From NCBI RefSeq assembly GCF_000813725.1, contig NZ_JWLD01000001.1:1-42390 (forward strand): 42,390 bases of DNA, given 5' to 3'. Positions 8,992 through 16,957 of this stretch are shown here, in pieces (positions within the stretch are counted from its first letter, which is position 1; every line of letters begins with the position of its first letter). Made by a program: the position numbers and the translations under genes. Under the pieces are notes generated by a model. The model ran no database searches and was not told the origin of the DNA. It worked only from the letters and a program-made list of their open reading frames with translations. This DNA comes from Leisingera sp. ANG-Vp (lineage in GTDB: Bacteria > Pseudomonadota > Alphaproteobacteria > Rhodobacterales > Rhodobacteraceae).

Positions 8992-10017
8992 TCAGCGGGG
9001 CGCCGCTGTGCCCCAGGTATCGGAAAGCGTGTAGCCCAGCGGGAACGGGTCAGAGGGATGCACTCCAAGCACATGGCGGCCATAGATCCAGGCCCGCCCG
9101 GCAACCTGCGGCAGGAGCGCCTCCCGCCCGCCGCAGGTGGTTGTCCCGGTGATCTTTGCGGTGAATTCGCCGCCGATGATCGAACACGACGACACCGTAT
9201 CCGCCAGACTGATCTCCCCCCGCGCCAGCATCACCGCCAGCCGTGCGGAGGTTCCCGTGCCGCAGGGCGAGCGGTCGATGCGGCCCGGGTGAATGATCGT
9301 CGCATTGCGGATCGACGCCCCCTGCCCCGCGATGAACATCGGGTATTCCACCCGGTTGAAGGCATCGACCTCCGGATGCTGCACTTTGATCTGCTCCGCG
9401 GCTGCAGCCTGAATGCGCGCGCCCAGCTCCACCAGGTCCCGCGCCTCGTCCGGGGCAATCGCAAACCCCAGCTCCTCGGCTCGGATCAGCGCGAAATAGC
9501 AGCCGCCAAAGGCCACATCGGTCTTGATGGTGCCCAGGCCCGCCACTTCCAGCGGATGGTCGAAATGCTCGGCAAAGCTCACCGGCATTGCAATCTGCAC
9601 CCGCTCCACCTTCTTGCCGTCCCAGAACGCGGTTGCCTTGATCAGCCCCGCAGGCGTGTCCAGCGGCACCACCGCCTCCGGCCCCTCGGCCTGCACCAGC
9701 CCGCTCTCCAAAAGCGCCGTCACCACGCACATGGTGTTGGAGCCGGACATCGCATGCGCCCCGTCCGCCTGCAGCGGGATAAAGCCATACTCCGCCTCCG
9801 CCCGGCAGGAGCGCTGCAGCAGGTTGATCGTCATCTGCGCCGCCCCGCGTGGCTCATAGAGGCACTGCTTCAGCAGGCTGTCGTCGGTGGTGTTGATGTA
9901 CCCCATCTTCTCCACCAGCGTCTCACCGGGAATCTCCGGCGCGCCGGAGACGATCACCCGCCCGACCTCGCCTTCCGCATGCACGCCGAGAAGTTCGATT
10001 TCCCGCTCAAGTTCCAT
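8992..10017 (-). CDS. Proline racemase-family epimerase/racemase, Ser/Cys active-site variant
   Basis: This 341-residue protein belongs to the proline racemase / 4-hydroxyproline 2-epimerase superfamily. The second catalytic cysteine is present as C252 in DRSPCGTGTSARL. At the first position the usual MCGH is replaced by MSGSN, so S91 stands where a cysteine normally acts. Other family marks are GGAFGGCYF-like VAFGGCYFALI and SIIGGEFTAKI. Proline racemases and most 4-hydroxyproline epimerases are Cys/Cys and 3-hydroxyproline dehydratases are Cys/Thr; the Ser/Cys pair marks a less-studied group, and activity must be inferred. The ATG has AAGG eight bases upstream. It is the first gene of the TRAP-kbl-SDR operon, opposite an AraC-type regulator. 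The other genes of hydroxyproline breakdown are absent, so a different amino acid substrate is possible. Confidence 0.88.
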   Translation of the reverse strand: MELEREIELLGVHAEGEVGRVIVSGAPEIPGETLVEKMGYINTTDDSLLKQCLYEPRGAAQMTINLLQRSCRAEAEYGFIPLQADGAHAMSGSNTMCVVTALLESGLVQAEGPEAVVPLDTPAGLIKATAFWDGKKVERVQIAMPVSFAEHFDHPLEVAGLGTIKTDVAFGGCYFALIRAEELGFAIAPDEARDLVELGARIQAAAAEQIKVQHPEVDAFNRVEYPMFIAGQGASIRNATIIHPGRIDRSPCGTGTSARLAVMLARGEISLADTVSSCSIIGGEFTAKITGTTTCGGREALLPQVAGRAWIYGRHVLGVHPSDPFPLGYTLSDTWGTAAPR

Positions 10018-10038
10018 AAAACCGCCTTCGCTGTCAGA

Positions 10039-10098
10039 TCCTGTTTGAGACAGGAAATTCCAGATTCCGGCAGGTAAAACTTGAATGATATGTTCATT
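10039..10098. promoter_or_regulatory. Divergent control region of racemase operon and araC-type regulator
   Basis: The 99-base gap holds two inverted repeats. One is TCCTGT/ACAGGA (10039-10044 and 10050-10055, 5-base spacer). The other is AATGA/TCATT (10084-10088 and 10094-10098). The region is AT-richer than its surroundings. These are candidate binding sites for the adjacent regulator; no convincing -35/-10 pair was assigned. Confidence 0.35.
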
Positions 10099-10116
10099 TA
10101 CTTGTAAAAACTGCGC

Positions 10117-11103
10117 ATGACCGCCCCCCGCAAGCCCGAGGTGACCTTTGCGCTCACCATGACGCCGACCTTTTCGGTGCTGGCGCTCAGCGCTTTTGTC
10201 GACACCCTGCGCCACGCCGCTGACGACAATAACCGCAACCGGCAGATCTATTGCGGCTGGCAGATCTGCGGCCCCGACCGCAGCCCGATCCGCGCCAGCG
10301 CCGGCATCGACGTCACCCCAGACACCACCTTCACCGAGATGCAGGACCCCGACTACCTGATCGCCATCGGCGCGCTGATGCCCACCATCGACGACGTGCC
10401 GCAGGAGACGCTCGACTACATGCGCGCCTTCCACGCCCGCGGCGGCACCGTCATCGGCCTCTGCACCGGCAGTTTCATCCTCGGCCAGGCCGGGCTGCTC
10501 AAGGGCCGCAAGGCCGTGGTCCACCACCGCCACCGCCGCGATTTCCTGTCCCGCTACCCGGACGTGCAGATCACCAGCCGCGACATCCACGTCCGCGACG
10601 GCCGCGTCATCACCTGCCCCGGCGGCACCGCCTCCATCGACCTGGCAATCTCCCTGCTCACTCCGAAACTGGGCCGCCAGCGCGCATTGAAAGGCCTGGT
10701 CGAGATGAGCGTCGACCGCCACCGCCAGGCCACCGAAATGGCCATCACCCCGCTCAGCAAGTTCGACAGCCACGCCGACCGCCGCATCCGCATGGCGATC
10801 CAGCTGATGCGCGAGAACCTCAGCCAGCCCCTCACCACCGGCGAGATCGCGGACAGCCTCGGCGTCAGCCCCTCGCAGCTCTCCCGCGTGTTCCAGACGG
10901 AAACCGGCCGCAGCCCTGCCCGCTTCCGCCGCGCCCTGCAGATGGAACAGGCCCGCTGGCAGCTGGTCAACACCAGCCTGTCGCTCACGCAGATCGCCAT
11001 GGAAACCGGGTTTTCAGACCTCGCCCATTTCTCCCGCGCCTTCTCGGCAATCTACGGCGCTCCGCCGCGCGACTTCCGCAAACAGCTGCGCGCGCGCGAG
11101 TAA
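10117..11103 (+). CDS. GlxA family AraC-type regulator (DJ-1/PfpI domain plus HTH)
   Basis: This 328-residue regulator has an N-terminal class I glutamine amidotransferase-like (DJ-1/PfpI) domain with the nucleophile-elbow motif GLCTGSFILGQAGLL, and a C-terminal AraC double helix-turn-helix (about residues 215-325: EIADSLGVSPSQLSRVFQTETG, then ETGFSDLAHFSRAFSAIYGAPPRDFRK). Regulators of this build often control catabolism of amino acids and quaternary amines (GbdR, CdhR, ArgR). It is divergent from the racemase-TRAP-kbl-SDR operon and is probably its activator. No strong ribosome-binding site precedes the ATG, so translation may be weak or leaderless. Confidence 0.92.
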   Translation: MTAPRKPEVTFALTMTPTFSVLALSAFVDTLRHAADDNNRNRQIYCGWQICGPDRSPIRASAGIDVTPDTTFTEMQDPDYLIAIGALMPTIDDVPQETLDYMRAFHARGGTVIGLCTGSFILGQAGLLKGRKAVVHHRHRRDFLSRYPDVQITSRDIHVRDGRVITCPGGTASIDLAISLLTPKLGRQRALKGLVEMSVDRHRQATEMAITPLSKFDSHADRRIRMAIQLMRENLSQPLTTGEIADSLGVSPSQLSRVFQTETGRSPARFRRALQMEQARWQLVNTSLSLTQIAMETGFSDLAHFSRAFSAIYGAPPRDFRKQLRARE

Positions 11104-11213
11104 CCGCGGCGCCGATTTTACGTTAAAAGGGTGAAATCAGACCCTAACAGGGCCATATTGCTCTCAGGCCACAATGCTGCGCAAACAGCCGCAGCCTGCT
11201 TCCGCTGACCGGT

Positions 11214-11232
11214 CAAGTATAGAAAACACTTG
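11214..11232 (+). promoter_or_regulatory. Possible repA operator around a -10-like box
   Basis: CAAGT (11214-11218) and ACTTG (11228-11232) are inverted arms flanking a TATAGA hexamer at 11218-11223. It lies about 120 bases before the likely repA start. RepABC operons are autorepressed by RepA and RepB at a palindrome near the promoter. No good -35 box was found, so this is tentative. Confidence 0.3.
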
Positions 11233-11353
11233 CACGAATCCGCCTGTTTCGCCAATAGTCACGAAAAAGAGGCGGTAAACGCCAATTTCCGTGAACACGC
11301 TGCAGCAATACGAACTGCGCAGACCCACGGATATACATACGGGCAGCGAGCAG

Positions 11354-12541
11354 ATGGATACTACACACACTCCCGAGGACCTCAACGCGGTAATCCGCCA
11401 GCATTCCGAATGGATTGCGGCGCAGCTGCATGCGCAGCGCGAGAGCCTGTTTCCGCCCAACGCCTCGAAAACCATGCGGAAATTCACCTCCGGCGAGGCC
11501 GCGGCCCTGCTGGGCGTGAATGATTCCTACCTGCGCAAGCTGCATCTGGACGGCAAGGGCCCCTCGCCCGAGCTGACCCCCGGCAACCGCCGCCAGTACA
11601 CTGCCGACGACATCCAGGAATTGCGCGAACTGCTGGAAAAAACCGCCCGCAAGCCCGGCGACTATCTGCCCGGCCGCCGTGATGGCGACAAGATGCAGGT
11701 CATCGGGGTGATGAATTTCAAGGGCGGCTCGGGCAAGACCACCTCCTCCGCCCATCTGGCGCAGCGTCTGGCGCTCAAGGGCTACCGGGTGCTGGCCATC
11801 GACCTCGACCCGCAGGCCTCGCTGACCGCGCTGCACGGGGTGCAGCCGGAGTTTGACCTGCAGGACGGCGGCACGCTGTATGACGCGATCCGCTATGACG
11901 ATCCGGCCCCGATCCAATCGGTGATCCGCAAGACCTATATCCCGAATCTCGACCTCATCCCCGGCAACCTCGAACTGATGGAGTTTGAGCACGACACCCC
12001 CCGGGCGCTGGCCCAGGGCAGCGCCGGATTGTTCTTTTTCCGGGTAAAAGAGGCTCTAACACAGGTGGATTCGGACTATGACGTGGTGGTCATCGACTGC
12101 CCGCCGCAGCTCGGCTTCCTCACCATGTCGGCGCTTTCCGCCGCCACCGGGGTGCTGGTCACCATCCACCCGGAAATGCTCGACGTGATGTCGATGTCGC
12201 AATTCCTGCGCATGACCGCCGACCTGATGGACGTGATCGCGGAATCCGGCGCCGATATGAGCCACGACTGGATGCGCTATCTGCTGACACGCTACGAACC
12301 CTCGGACGCGCCGCAGAACCGCATCGTTGCCTTCCTGCGCACCATGTACGGCGACAAGGTGCTGAACGCGCCGATGCTGAAGTCCACCGCAATCTCCGAC
12401 GCAGGGCTCACAAAACAGACTCTATACGAGGTCGAACGCAGTGCCTTCACCCGCTCGACCTATGACCGCGCCGTCGAAAGCCTGAACGCGGTCAACGACG
12501 AGATCAGCCAGCTCATTCAGGAAACCTGGGGGCGCACATGA
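11354..12541 (+). CDS. repA: Plasmid partitioning ATPase RepA (ParA family)
   Basis: RepA is the ParA-type ATPase that segregates repABC replicons and represses the operon with RepB. The 395-residue form has an N-terminal MerR-like helix-turn-helix (about 43-89: TSGEAAALLGVNDSYLRKLH), then the deviant Walker A KGGSGKT (123-129), DLDPQASLT and the Walker B region VVVIDCPPQLGF. I prefer the ATG at 11354 because RepA proteins usually begin about 10-15 residues before the conserved I-x-x-H motif. A GTG start at 11291 would add 21 residues and cannot be excluded. Its last four bases overlap repB (ATGA), the classic coupled arrangement. Confidence 0.93.
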   Translation: MDTTHTPEDLNAVIRQHSEWIAAQLHAQRESLFPPNASKTMRKFTSGEAAALLGVNDSYLRKLHLDGKGPSPELTPGNRRQYTADDIQELRELLEKTARKPGDYLPGRRDGDKMQVIGVMNFKGGSGKTTSSAHLAQRLALKGYRVLAIDLDPQASLTALHGVQPEFDLQDGGTLYDAIRYDDPAPIQSVIRKTYIPNLDLIPGNLELMEFEHDTPRALAQGSAGLFFFRVKEALTQVDSDYDVVVIDCPPQLGFLTMSALSAATGVLVTIHPEMLDVMSMSQFLRMTADLMDVIAESGADMSHDWMRYLLTRYEPSDAPQNRIVAFLRTMYGDKVLNAPMLKSTAISDAGLTKQTLYEVERSAFTRSTYDRAVESLNAVNDEISQLIQETWGRT

Positions 12542-13557
12542 GCAACAGCAAGAAATCCCGCCTGTCGATGCTCGACAGCCTGGCCGCCGCCGGCGCGCCG
12601 ATGGCCTCCCCTGGCCCGGCGACCTCGATGATGACCAGCAACCGCGCCCTGCGCTCGGCCCGCGACGCGGTGGACTCGCACCGGGTCTGGGAGCTGGAGC
12701 CGCATCAGATCGAAGACACCAGGATCAACGACCGGCTCGACCCGTCGGACGTCATCGACCTGCGCGACGCGATTGAGACCAACGGCCAGACTGTGCCGAT
12801 CCTGGTGCGCCGCCACCCGTCGGAACCGGACCGCTACCTGCTGGTCTACGGCCGCCGCCGGCTGGAGGCGATCCGCTCCTCCGACAAGGTTGCGAAGATC
12901 CGCGCCCTGGTTGCCAATCTCGACGATGACGCCGCGGTGCGCGCCCAGATCTCCGAAAACATGGCCCGGCGCGACCTCACCTTCATCGAAAAGGCCCTGT
13001 TTGCGCAGGAGCTGGTCGAGAACGGCTTTGGCAACCAGTCGCAGGTGGCCGAGGTGCTGACCGTCACCAAATCCTCGGTCTCCATGGCCATCGCCATTGC
13101 CGAGGCCGTCGGCCCGGAGCTCGCCCGCGCCATCGGCCCCGCCCAGGGCATCGGCCGCCCGCGCTGGGACACGCTCGCCAAGGCCATCGAGGAAACCGGC
13201 GCCGACCGCGACGCCCTGATCCGGATTGCCGAAGCTGAGTACAGCAATTTCGCAGTGGAAGCGGTGGTCGAAGGCTCTGAGGCCGCAGCGGCGGATCCCT
13301 CGCTGCTGGCCTTTGAAGCCGTTTTCAAGGCCGCAGTCCCCTCCCCTGCCCCGCAGGCCGCCAAACCGGCAAAGAAGGTGCTGCAAGGGGCGCAGAAACT
13401 GACCATCGGCGGCAAACGCGGTGCCACCCTGCGCCGCTCCGCCAAGGGTTTGAACCTGGAGCTTCCCGGCGGCGAGTTTGCCGACTGGTTCGAGGCCGAG
13501 GCCCAGACCCTGATCGAAGAGCTTCACGCCCGCTGGCAAGAACGGGTGGAAGGTTAA
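12538..13557 (+). CDS. repB: Plasmid partitioning protein RepB (ParB family)
   Basis: RepB is the centromere-binding partner of RepA. The 339-residue protein has a ParB/sulfiredoxin-like domain (about 55-150) with LRDAIETNGQTVPILVRRHP, YGRRRLEAI and the RAQISENMARRDLTFIEKA stretch, followed by a helix-turn-helix (NQSQVAEVLTVTKSSVSMAIAIAE) and a less conserved C-terminal dimerisation region. It overlaps repA by four bases. Its target is probably the palindrome found just after repC. RepB sequence defines the incompatibility group, which I cannot assign without comparison. Confidence 0.94.
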   Translation: MSNSKKSRLSMLDSLAAAGAPMASPGPATSMMTSNRALRSARDAVDSHRVWELEPHQIEDTRINDRLDPSDVIDLRDAIETNGQTVPILVRRHPSEPDRYLLVYGRRRLEAIRSSDKVAKIRALVANLDDDAAVRAQISENMARRDLTFIEKALFAQELVENGFGNQSQVAEVLTVTKSSVSMAIAIAEAVGPELARAIGPAQGIGRPRWDTLAKAIEETGADRDALIRIAEAEYSNFAVEAVVEGSEAAAADPSLLAFEAVFKAAVPSPAPQAAKPAKKVLQGAQKLTIGGKRGATLRRSAKGLNLELPGGEFADWFEAEAQTLIEELHARWQERVEG

Positions 13558-13592
13558 ATGAAAACAATAACTTAAGGAGGCACAGAGCAGAC

Positions 13593-13621
13593 TAAAAAAG
13601 AAGGCCCCGCAAAGCCGGAGC
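13593..13621 (-). terminator. Intrinsic terminator of the antisense RNA
   Basis: On the minus strand GCTCCG pairs with CGGGGC around a six-base loop, followed by CTTCTTTTTT. This is a Rho-independent terminator in the position expected for the repABC counter-transcript. Confidence 0.7.
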
Positions 13622-13647
13622 TCCACGAGACCTACTTGTTTCTAGCA
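13593..13647 (-). ncRNA. Antisense counter-transcribed RNA (incA type) of the repABC operon
   Basis: repABC plasmids carry a small RNA, transcribed against the operon between repB and repC, that blocks repC expression. Here the minus strand shows a -35-like TTGCGG (13676-13681), a 17-base spacer and a -10-like TAACTT (13653-13658). Transcription would start near 13646. The RNA ends at a terminator whose 6-pair stem (13604-13609 with 13616-13621, one GU pair) runs into a U-rich tail. The predicted length is about 55 nt, normal for this class. The promoter boxes are weak matches, so the exact 5' end is approximate. Confidence 0.72.
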
Positions 13648-13658
13648 CTCTCAAGTTA

Positions 13659-13712
13659 GTGGCCGGAGCCCATAACCGCAAGTCCAAAGCGATTCGCGGG
13701 CCGCTCTTTTTT
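13659..13712 (+). promoter_or_regulatory. repC leader attenuator (S-element-like stem and T-run)
   Basis: GTGGCC (13659-13664) can pair with GGCCGC (13699-13704), directly followed by TCTTTTTTT about 20 bases before repC. In the known repABC model the repC leader folds either into a long stem or, when the antisense RNA binds, into a short terminator-like stem that stops repC expression. The sequence here fits the short stem. Confidence 0.55.
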
Positions 13713-13731
13713 TGTCTTTCGTGATGATGAC

Positions 13732-14979
13732 ATGGGATACATGCCCCTCACGCCTTTCGGGCGAACGGTGGAGGCTGTCCTGCTGCACCAGCAGGCCGCC
13801 ACCGAACGGGCCATTGCGCCTGCTGCGGTGAACAAATGGGATGTGCTGCGCGAACTCGCCGCCGCACGTAAGCACTACGGCCTGAATGACCGCGACCTTA
13901 CGGTGTTGCAGGCGCTGCTCAGCTTCCTGCCCGGCAAGATGATCGAACCCTCCGCCGGCTCCCCGGTGGTGCATCCGGCAAACCAGACCATCTGCGAGCG
14001 GCTGAACGGCATGCCCTGCTCCTCCATGCGCCGCCATCTGGCCAAGCTGGTTTCCGCCGGCCTTCTGATCCGCCGCGACAGCCCGAACGGCAAACGCTAC
14101 GTGCGCCGTTATGGCGGGGAGCGGGTGGCCTATGGGTTCGACCTCTCCCCCCTCGCCCGCCGCTTTGCCGAAATCTCGGACGCGGCGGAAGCTGAGCGCG
14201 CCCTTCAGGCCCGTATCAAACAGCTGCGCGAAACCGTCAGCCTGATGCGCCGGGATCTTGCCAATCTTGCGCTTCTGGGTGAGGCGGAGCATCCGGACGT
14301 GCCCCACTGGACCCGCTTCCAGGACTGCGCCGTGCTCACCGCCCGTTCCCTGCGCCGCAAGCTTGGTTTGGACGAACTGCAGCTGATCGCCTCGGGTCTG
14401 GAACAGATGCTGACCGAGGTAAAAACCCTTTTAGAGCCTGTTTTGACCGAAGAACTGAGCACCAGTGACAGTCAAATTGAGCAGCACTATCAGAATTCAA
14501 AGAAAGACTCTTATGAATCTGAACAGGCGGCTATGGCTGCGCACGGATCTGAAACCATACCGCAAAAGGACATGGCATATGCTGAGAAGGCCTCAGCGCA
14601 GATCCTGCCGGACCACACAGTTTCTAACCAAACCCCAAGGAGCACCCCAACGGAACCGAACATCTCTCTCCGCCTGATCCTGGCATCCTGCGGAGAAATC
14701 CGAAGCTATGCCGAAGGCGGAATCACAAATTGGTCCAGCCTCCAGCGCGCCGCGGATACCGTGCGGCCCATGATGGGAATCTCTTCCCAGGTCTGGGAGG
14801 AGGCCAAGCGCGCCATGGGGGCAGCTGAAGCCTCGGTTGTGGTGGCTGCTATGCTGGAACGGTTTGGCGATATCCGTTCTCCCAGTGCTTATCTGCGGAG
14901 CCTCAGTGCCAAGGCTTTGGCCGGGACGTTCTCCAGCGGGCCGATGGTGGTCGCGCTCTCCCGCCGGGCGGCAGCGTGA
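13732..14979 (+). CDS. repC: Replication initiator RepC
   Basis: RepC (415 residues) starts replication of repABC replicons by binding an origin inside its own gene. The N-terminal part matches the family: LTPFGRTVEAVLLHQQ, KWDVLRELAAARKHYGLNDRDLTVLQALLSFLPG and the winged-helix stretch NQTICERLNGMPCSSMRRHLAKLVSAGLL. The C-terminal part has EVWEEAKRAMG-like VWEEAKRAMGAAEASVVVAAMLERF and IRSPSAYLRSL, also typical. A linker of lower GC (about residues 240-310) separates the two. The ATG is preceded by the attenuator region, and no strong ribosome-binding site is seen, consistent with tight control by the antisense RNA. Confidence 0.95.
   Translation: MGYMPLTPFGRTVEAVLLHQQAATERAIAPAAVNKWDVLRELAAARKHYGLNDRDLTVLQALLSFLPGKMIEPSAGSPVVHPANQTICERLNGMPCSSMRRHLAKLVSAGLLIRRDSPNGKRYVRRYGGERVAYGFDLSPLARRFAEISDAAEAERALQARIKQLRETVSLMRRDLANLALLGEAEHPDVPHWTRFQDCAVLTARSLRRKLGLDELQLIASGLEQMLTEVKTLLEPVLTEELSTSDSQIEQHYQNSKKDSYESEQAAMAAHGSETIPQKDMAYAEKASAQILPDHTVSNQTPRSTPTEPNISLRLILASCGEIRSYAEGGITNWSSLQRAADTVRPMMGISSQVWEEAKRAMGAAEASVVVAAMLERFGDIRSPSAYLRSLSAKALAGTFSSGPMVVALSRRAAA
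14410..14660. other. Candidate replication origin inside repC
   Basis: In repABC plasmids oriV lies within repC, in an AT-rich stretch. Here the repC linker region (roughly 14410-14660) is clearly AT-richer than both flanks, with runs such as AATTCAAAGAAAGA and CTTATGAATCTGAA. It codes for a low-complexity, poorly conserved part of the protein. The limits are approximate. Confidence 0.55.
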
Positions 14980-14982
14980 GGA

Positions 14983-14998
14983 GTTCACAGCTGTGAAC
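14983..14998. promoter_or_regulatory. parS centromere palindrome
   Basis: GTTCACAGCTGTGAAC is a perfect 16-base palindrome starting 4 bases after the repC stop. It fits the repABC parS form GTT-N4-GC-N4-AAC exactly. RepB is expected to bind here for plasmid partition and incompatibility. Confidence 0.82.
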
Positions 14999-15005
14999 TT
15001 TGGCT

Positions 15006-15021
15006 GGTTGCGGCTGTGAAC
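15006..15021. promoter_or_regulatory. Degenerate second parS-like site
   Basis: The right half CTGTGAAC is identical to the main parS and is centred on GC, but the left half GGTTGCGG is degenerate. It lies 23 bases from the main site, about two helical turns, so it could be a weaker RepB site or a decayed copy. Confidence 0.4.
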
Positions 15022-15275
15022 AGGGCCTGCGGTCTGAGAACTTTGCTTCGGAGCACAGTAGCCTTGCGGGCTTAACAACTACAAAGCGGTGCGTCCGGTG
15101 CCAACGCAACAGGTGGGGCGCCGAGGCTTGAGAGCGGTGATAACGGAGTTTTTGCAGGCAGATCAGAGCGAGGGAACGGCTCTTGATCCAAACCCCCTGC
15201 CCGGGTTTTCACGAGGCCCGGAGTAAAGTCCGGGGTCTTTGGGCCAGCCGCGATGACTGGCCCAGAGAAAGAGAC
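15022..15275. other. Non-coding stretch downstream of repC/parS with two hairpins
   Basis: I see no gene here. One hairpin, CCCGGA/TCCGGG (15217-15222 and 15229-15234), runs into GTCTTT and may end plus-strand transcripts. A second, TGGGCCAG/CTGGCCCA (15240-15247 and 15257-15264), begins about 12 bases past the stop of the binding-protein gene on the minus strand and may end that transcript. Neither has a full T-run. Confidence 0.4.
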
Positions 15276-16922
15276 TTAGATCCAGCCCATCTTATAGTGA
15301 TGGTGGTCAAAGGAGAGATGCTGGCCGCAGCCGGCAAGGCCAGGACGGTGGTGGCGGTAAAGCGCGCGCCAATAAGGCTGAATGGCGACGCCCTCATCCT
15401 GGATCAGCTTCTGGATCTTGGCCATGACTGCGCGGCGTTTGCCGGCATCAGCAATGGCCAGGGCCTCGTCCAGCAGTGCGTCAAACTCCGGGTTGTCCCA
15501 GCCAAACTCGTTCCAGGCCTCGCCTGAGCGGTACGCCACGGTCAGGATCTGCACCGCCAGCGCGCGGTGGTTCCAGTTGGTGGCTGAAAACGGGTATTTG
15601 GTCCAGTCGTTCCAGAATGTCGAGCCGGGCAGCACCGTTCGTTTTACCTTGATGCCTGCATCGCGCAGCTGGGCCGCCACGGCATCGCAGGTGTTGCGGC
15701 GCCAGTCGTCGTCGATCGAGATCAGCTCATGCTCGAAGTCTCCCATGCCGGCCTCGTCCATCAGCGCCTTGGCCTTTTCCGGGTTCACCTCCAGCGGCGG
15801 CAGTACGGCATAGGCCGGATGCACCGGGGAGACGTGGTGGTTTTCGGCGGGCGCACCGAGATTGTTGTAGCCCAGTTCCAGGCAGACCTTGTTGTCGACG
15901 GCTAATGCAAGCGCCTTGCGGACGCGGACGTCGGCATAGGGTTTGACGCCGTTTATCTCGGCCTGCTGGTTGGGGCGGATCACCAGGGTTGAGGCGGTCA
16001 CAACTTCGGACTTCTCCAGGCCGAGATCGTCGAGGATCGAGATGTATTCGCCGACCGATTCATGCAGCATGTCGACTTCCTCGGATTCCAGCGCCGCCAG
16101 CCAGGACGAGGGATCGGTGCCGAAGTCGAGATACTCGATGCGGTCGAGGTAGGGGCCGCCGTAGACCTCGGTGCCCCACCAGGTGAAATCCGCCTTGCGT
16201 TCGAGGATGCAGTTCACGCCGACCTGATGCTCGGCAATCACGTAAGGGCCGGTGCCGATGTTGTTCAGCAGGTCGGCGGTGTCGAAATTGGCGTGGATGA
16301 TCTGCGCCGGGTAGTCGGCCATCGCCGGGATCAGCGAGATGTCAGGGCGGGGCAGGGTGAGTTTTACTGTCAGGTCATCGGCCACAGTGATGGCGCCGGG
16401 AAGGGCCTTGCCGCTGTCCTTGTCGACCAGGGTGGCCATTCGGCCGGCCATGGAGTTGCCCTCGACGGATTTGTCGCACCAGCCTTCGATATTGCGGGCG
16501 ACGTCGGCGGCGGTGAAGGGATCGCCGTTGTGCCAGGTGACGCCGGGGCGGACGTGCAGGGTGTATTCGGTGGCGCTGTCGTTCACCTCCCAGCTTTCCA
16601 GCAGCATGCCGCGGAAGGAGCCGTCGTTGTTGTACTCGACCAGGTACTCAAAGGTGCCGCGGGTGATGTTGCCGATCTGCGACCAGTCGTAGACGCGGGG
16701 CTCCTTGAGGCCTTTCACGTCCATCTGGATACGCAGGGTGCCGCCCTGCTGGGGCACGGTTTCGGCGCGGGCCGGGGCGGCTGCTCCGATCAGCCCGTAG
16801 GCAGCCGTGGCACTAACGCCAAGCGCGGTGGCGCGGGACAGGAATTCGCGGCGGCTGAGCTTGCCGCCTTGAACTTCGGCGGCGTGCATGCGGGCCGCGG
16901 GGTGGATGTGGGGATGGGTCAT
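15276..16922 (-). CDS. Tat-exported ABC transporter binding protein, peptide family 5
   Basis: This 548-residue periplasmic binding protein belongs to the DppA/OppA-type family (SBP_bac_5). Its signal is of the twin-arginine type: [13 protein letters not shown] (RR at 24-25) followed by a hydrophobic stretch and an ARA cleavage site near residue 53. Family marks are [21 protein letters not shown], the NIGTGPYVI region and [16 protein letters not shown] precedes the chosen ATG; the first in-frame ATG at 16958 would overlap the sulfatase stop. No permease or ATPase gene of this family lies nearby, so it is an orphan here and would need a transporter coded elsewhere. It is in the same direction as the sulfatase, 35 bases away, so both probably share one transcript. 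Confidence 0.9.
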   Translation of the reverse strand: MTHPHIHPAARMHAAEVQGGKLSRREFLSRATALGVSATAAYGLIGAAAPARAETVPQQGGTLRIQMDVKGLKEPRVYDWSQIGNITRGTFEYLVEYNNDGSFRGMLLESWEVNDSATEYTLHVRPGVTWHNGDPFTAADVARNIEGWCDKSVEGNSMAGRMATLVDKDSGKALPGAITVADDLTVKLTLPRPDISLIPAMADYPAQIIHANFDTADLLNNIGTGPYVIAEHQVGVNCILERKADFTWWGTEVYGGPYLDRIEYLDFGTDPSSWLAALESEEVDMLHESVGEYISILDDLGLEKSEVVTASTLVIRPNQQAEINGVKPYADVRVRKALALAVDNKVCLELGYNNLGAPAENHHVSPVHPAYAVLPPLEVNPEKAKALMDEAGMGDFEHELISIDDDWRRNTCDAVAAQLRDAGIKVKRTVLPGSTFWNDWTKYPFSATNWNHRALAVQILTVAYRSGEAWNEFGWDNPEFDALLDEALAIADAGKRRAVMAKIQKLIQDEGVAIQPYWRALYRHHRPGLAGCGQHLSFDHHHYKMGWI

Positions 16923-16957
16923 TCTGGTCTCCCTGGAGTGATCTTGGCCTGCGCGCA

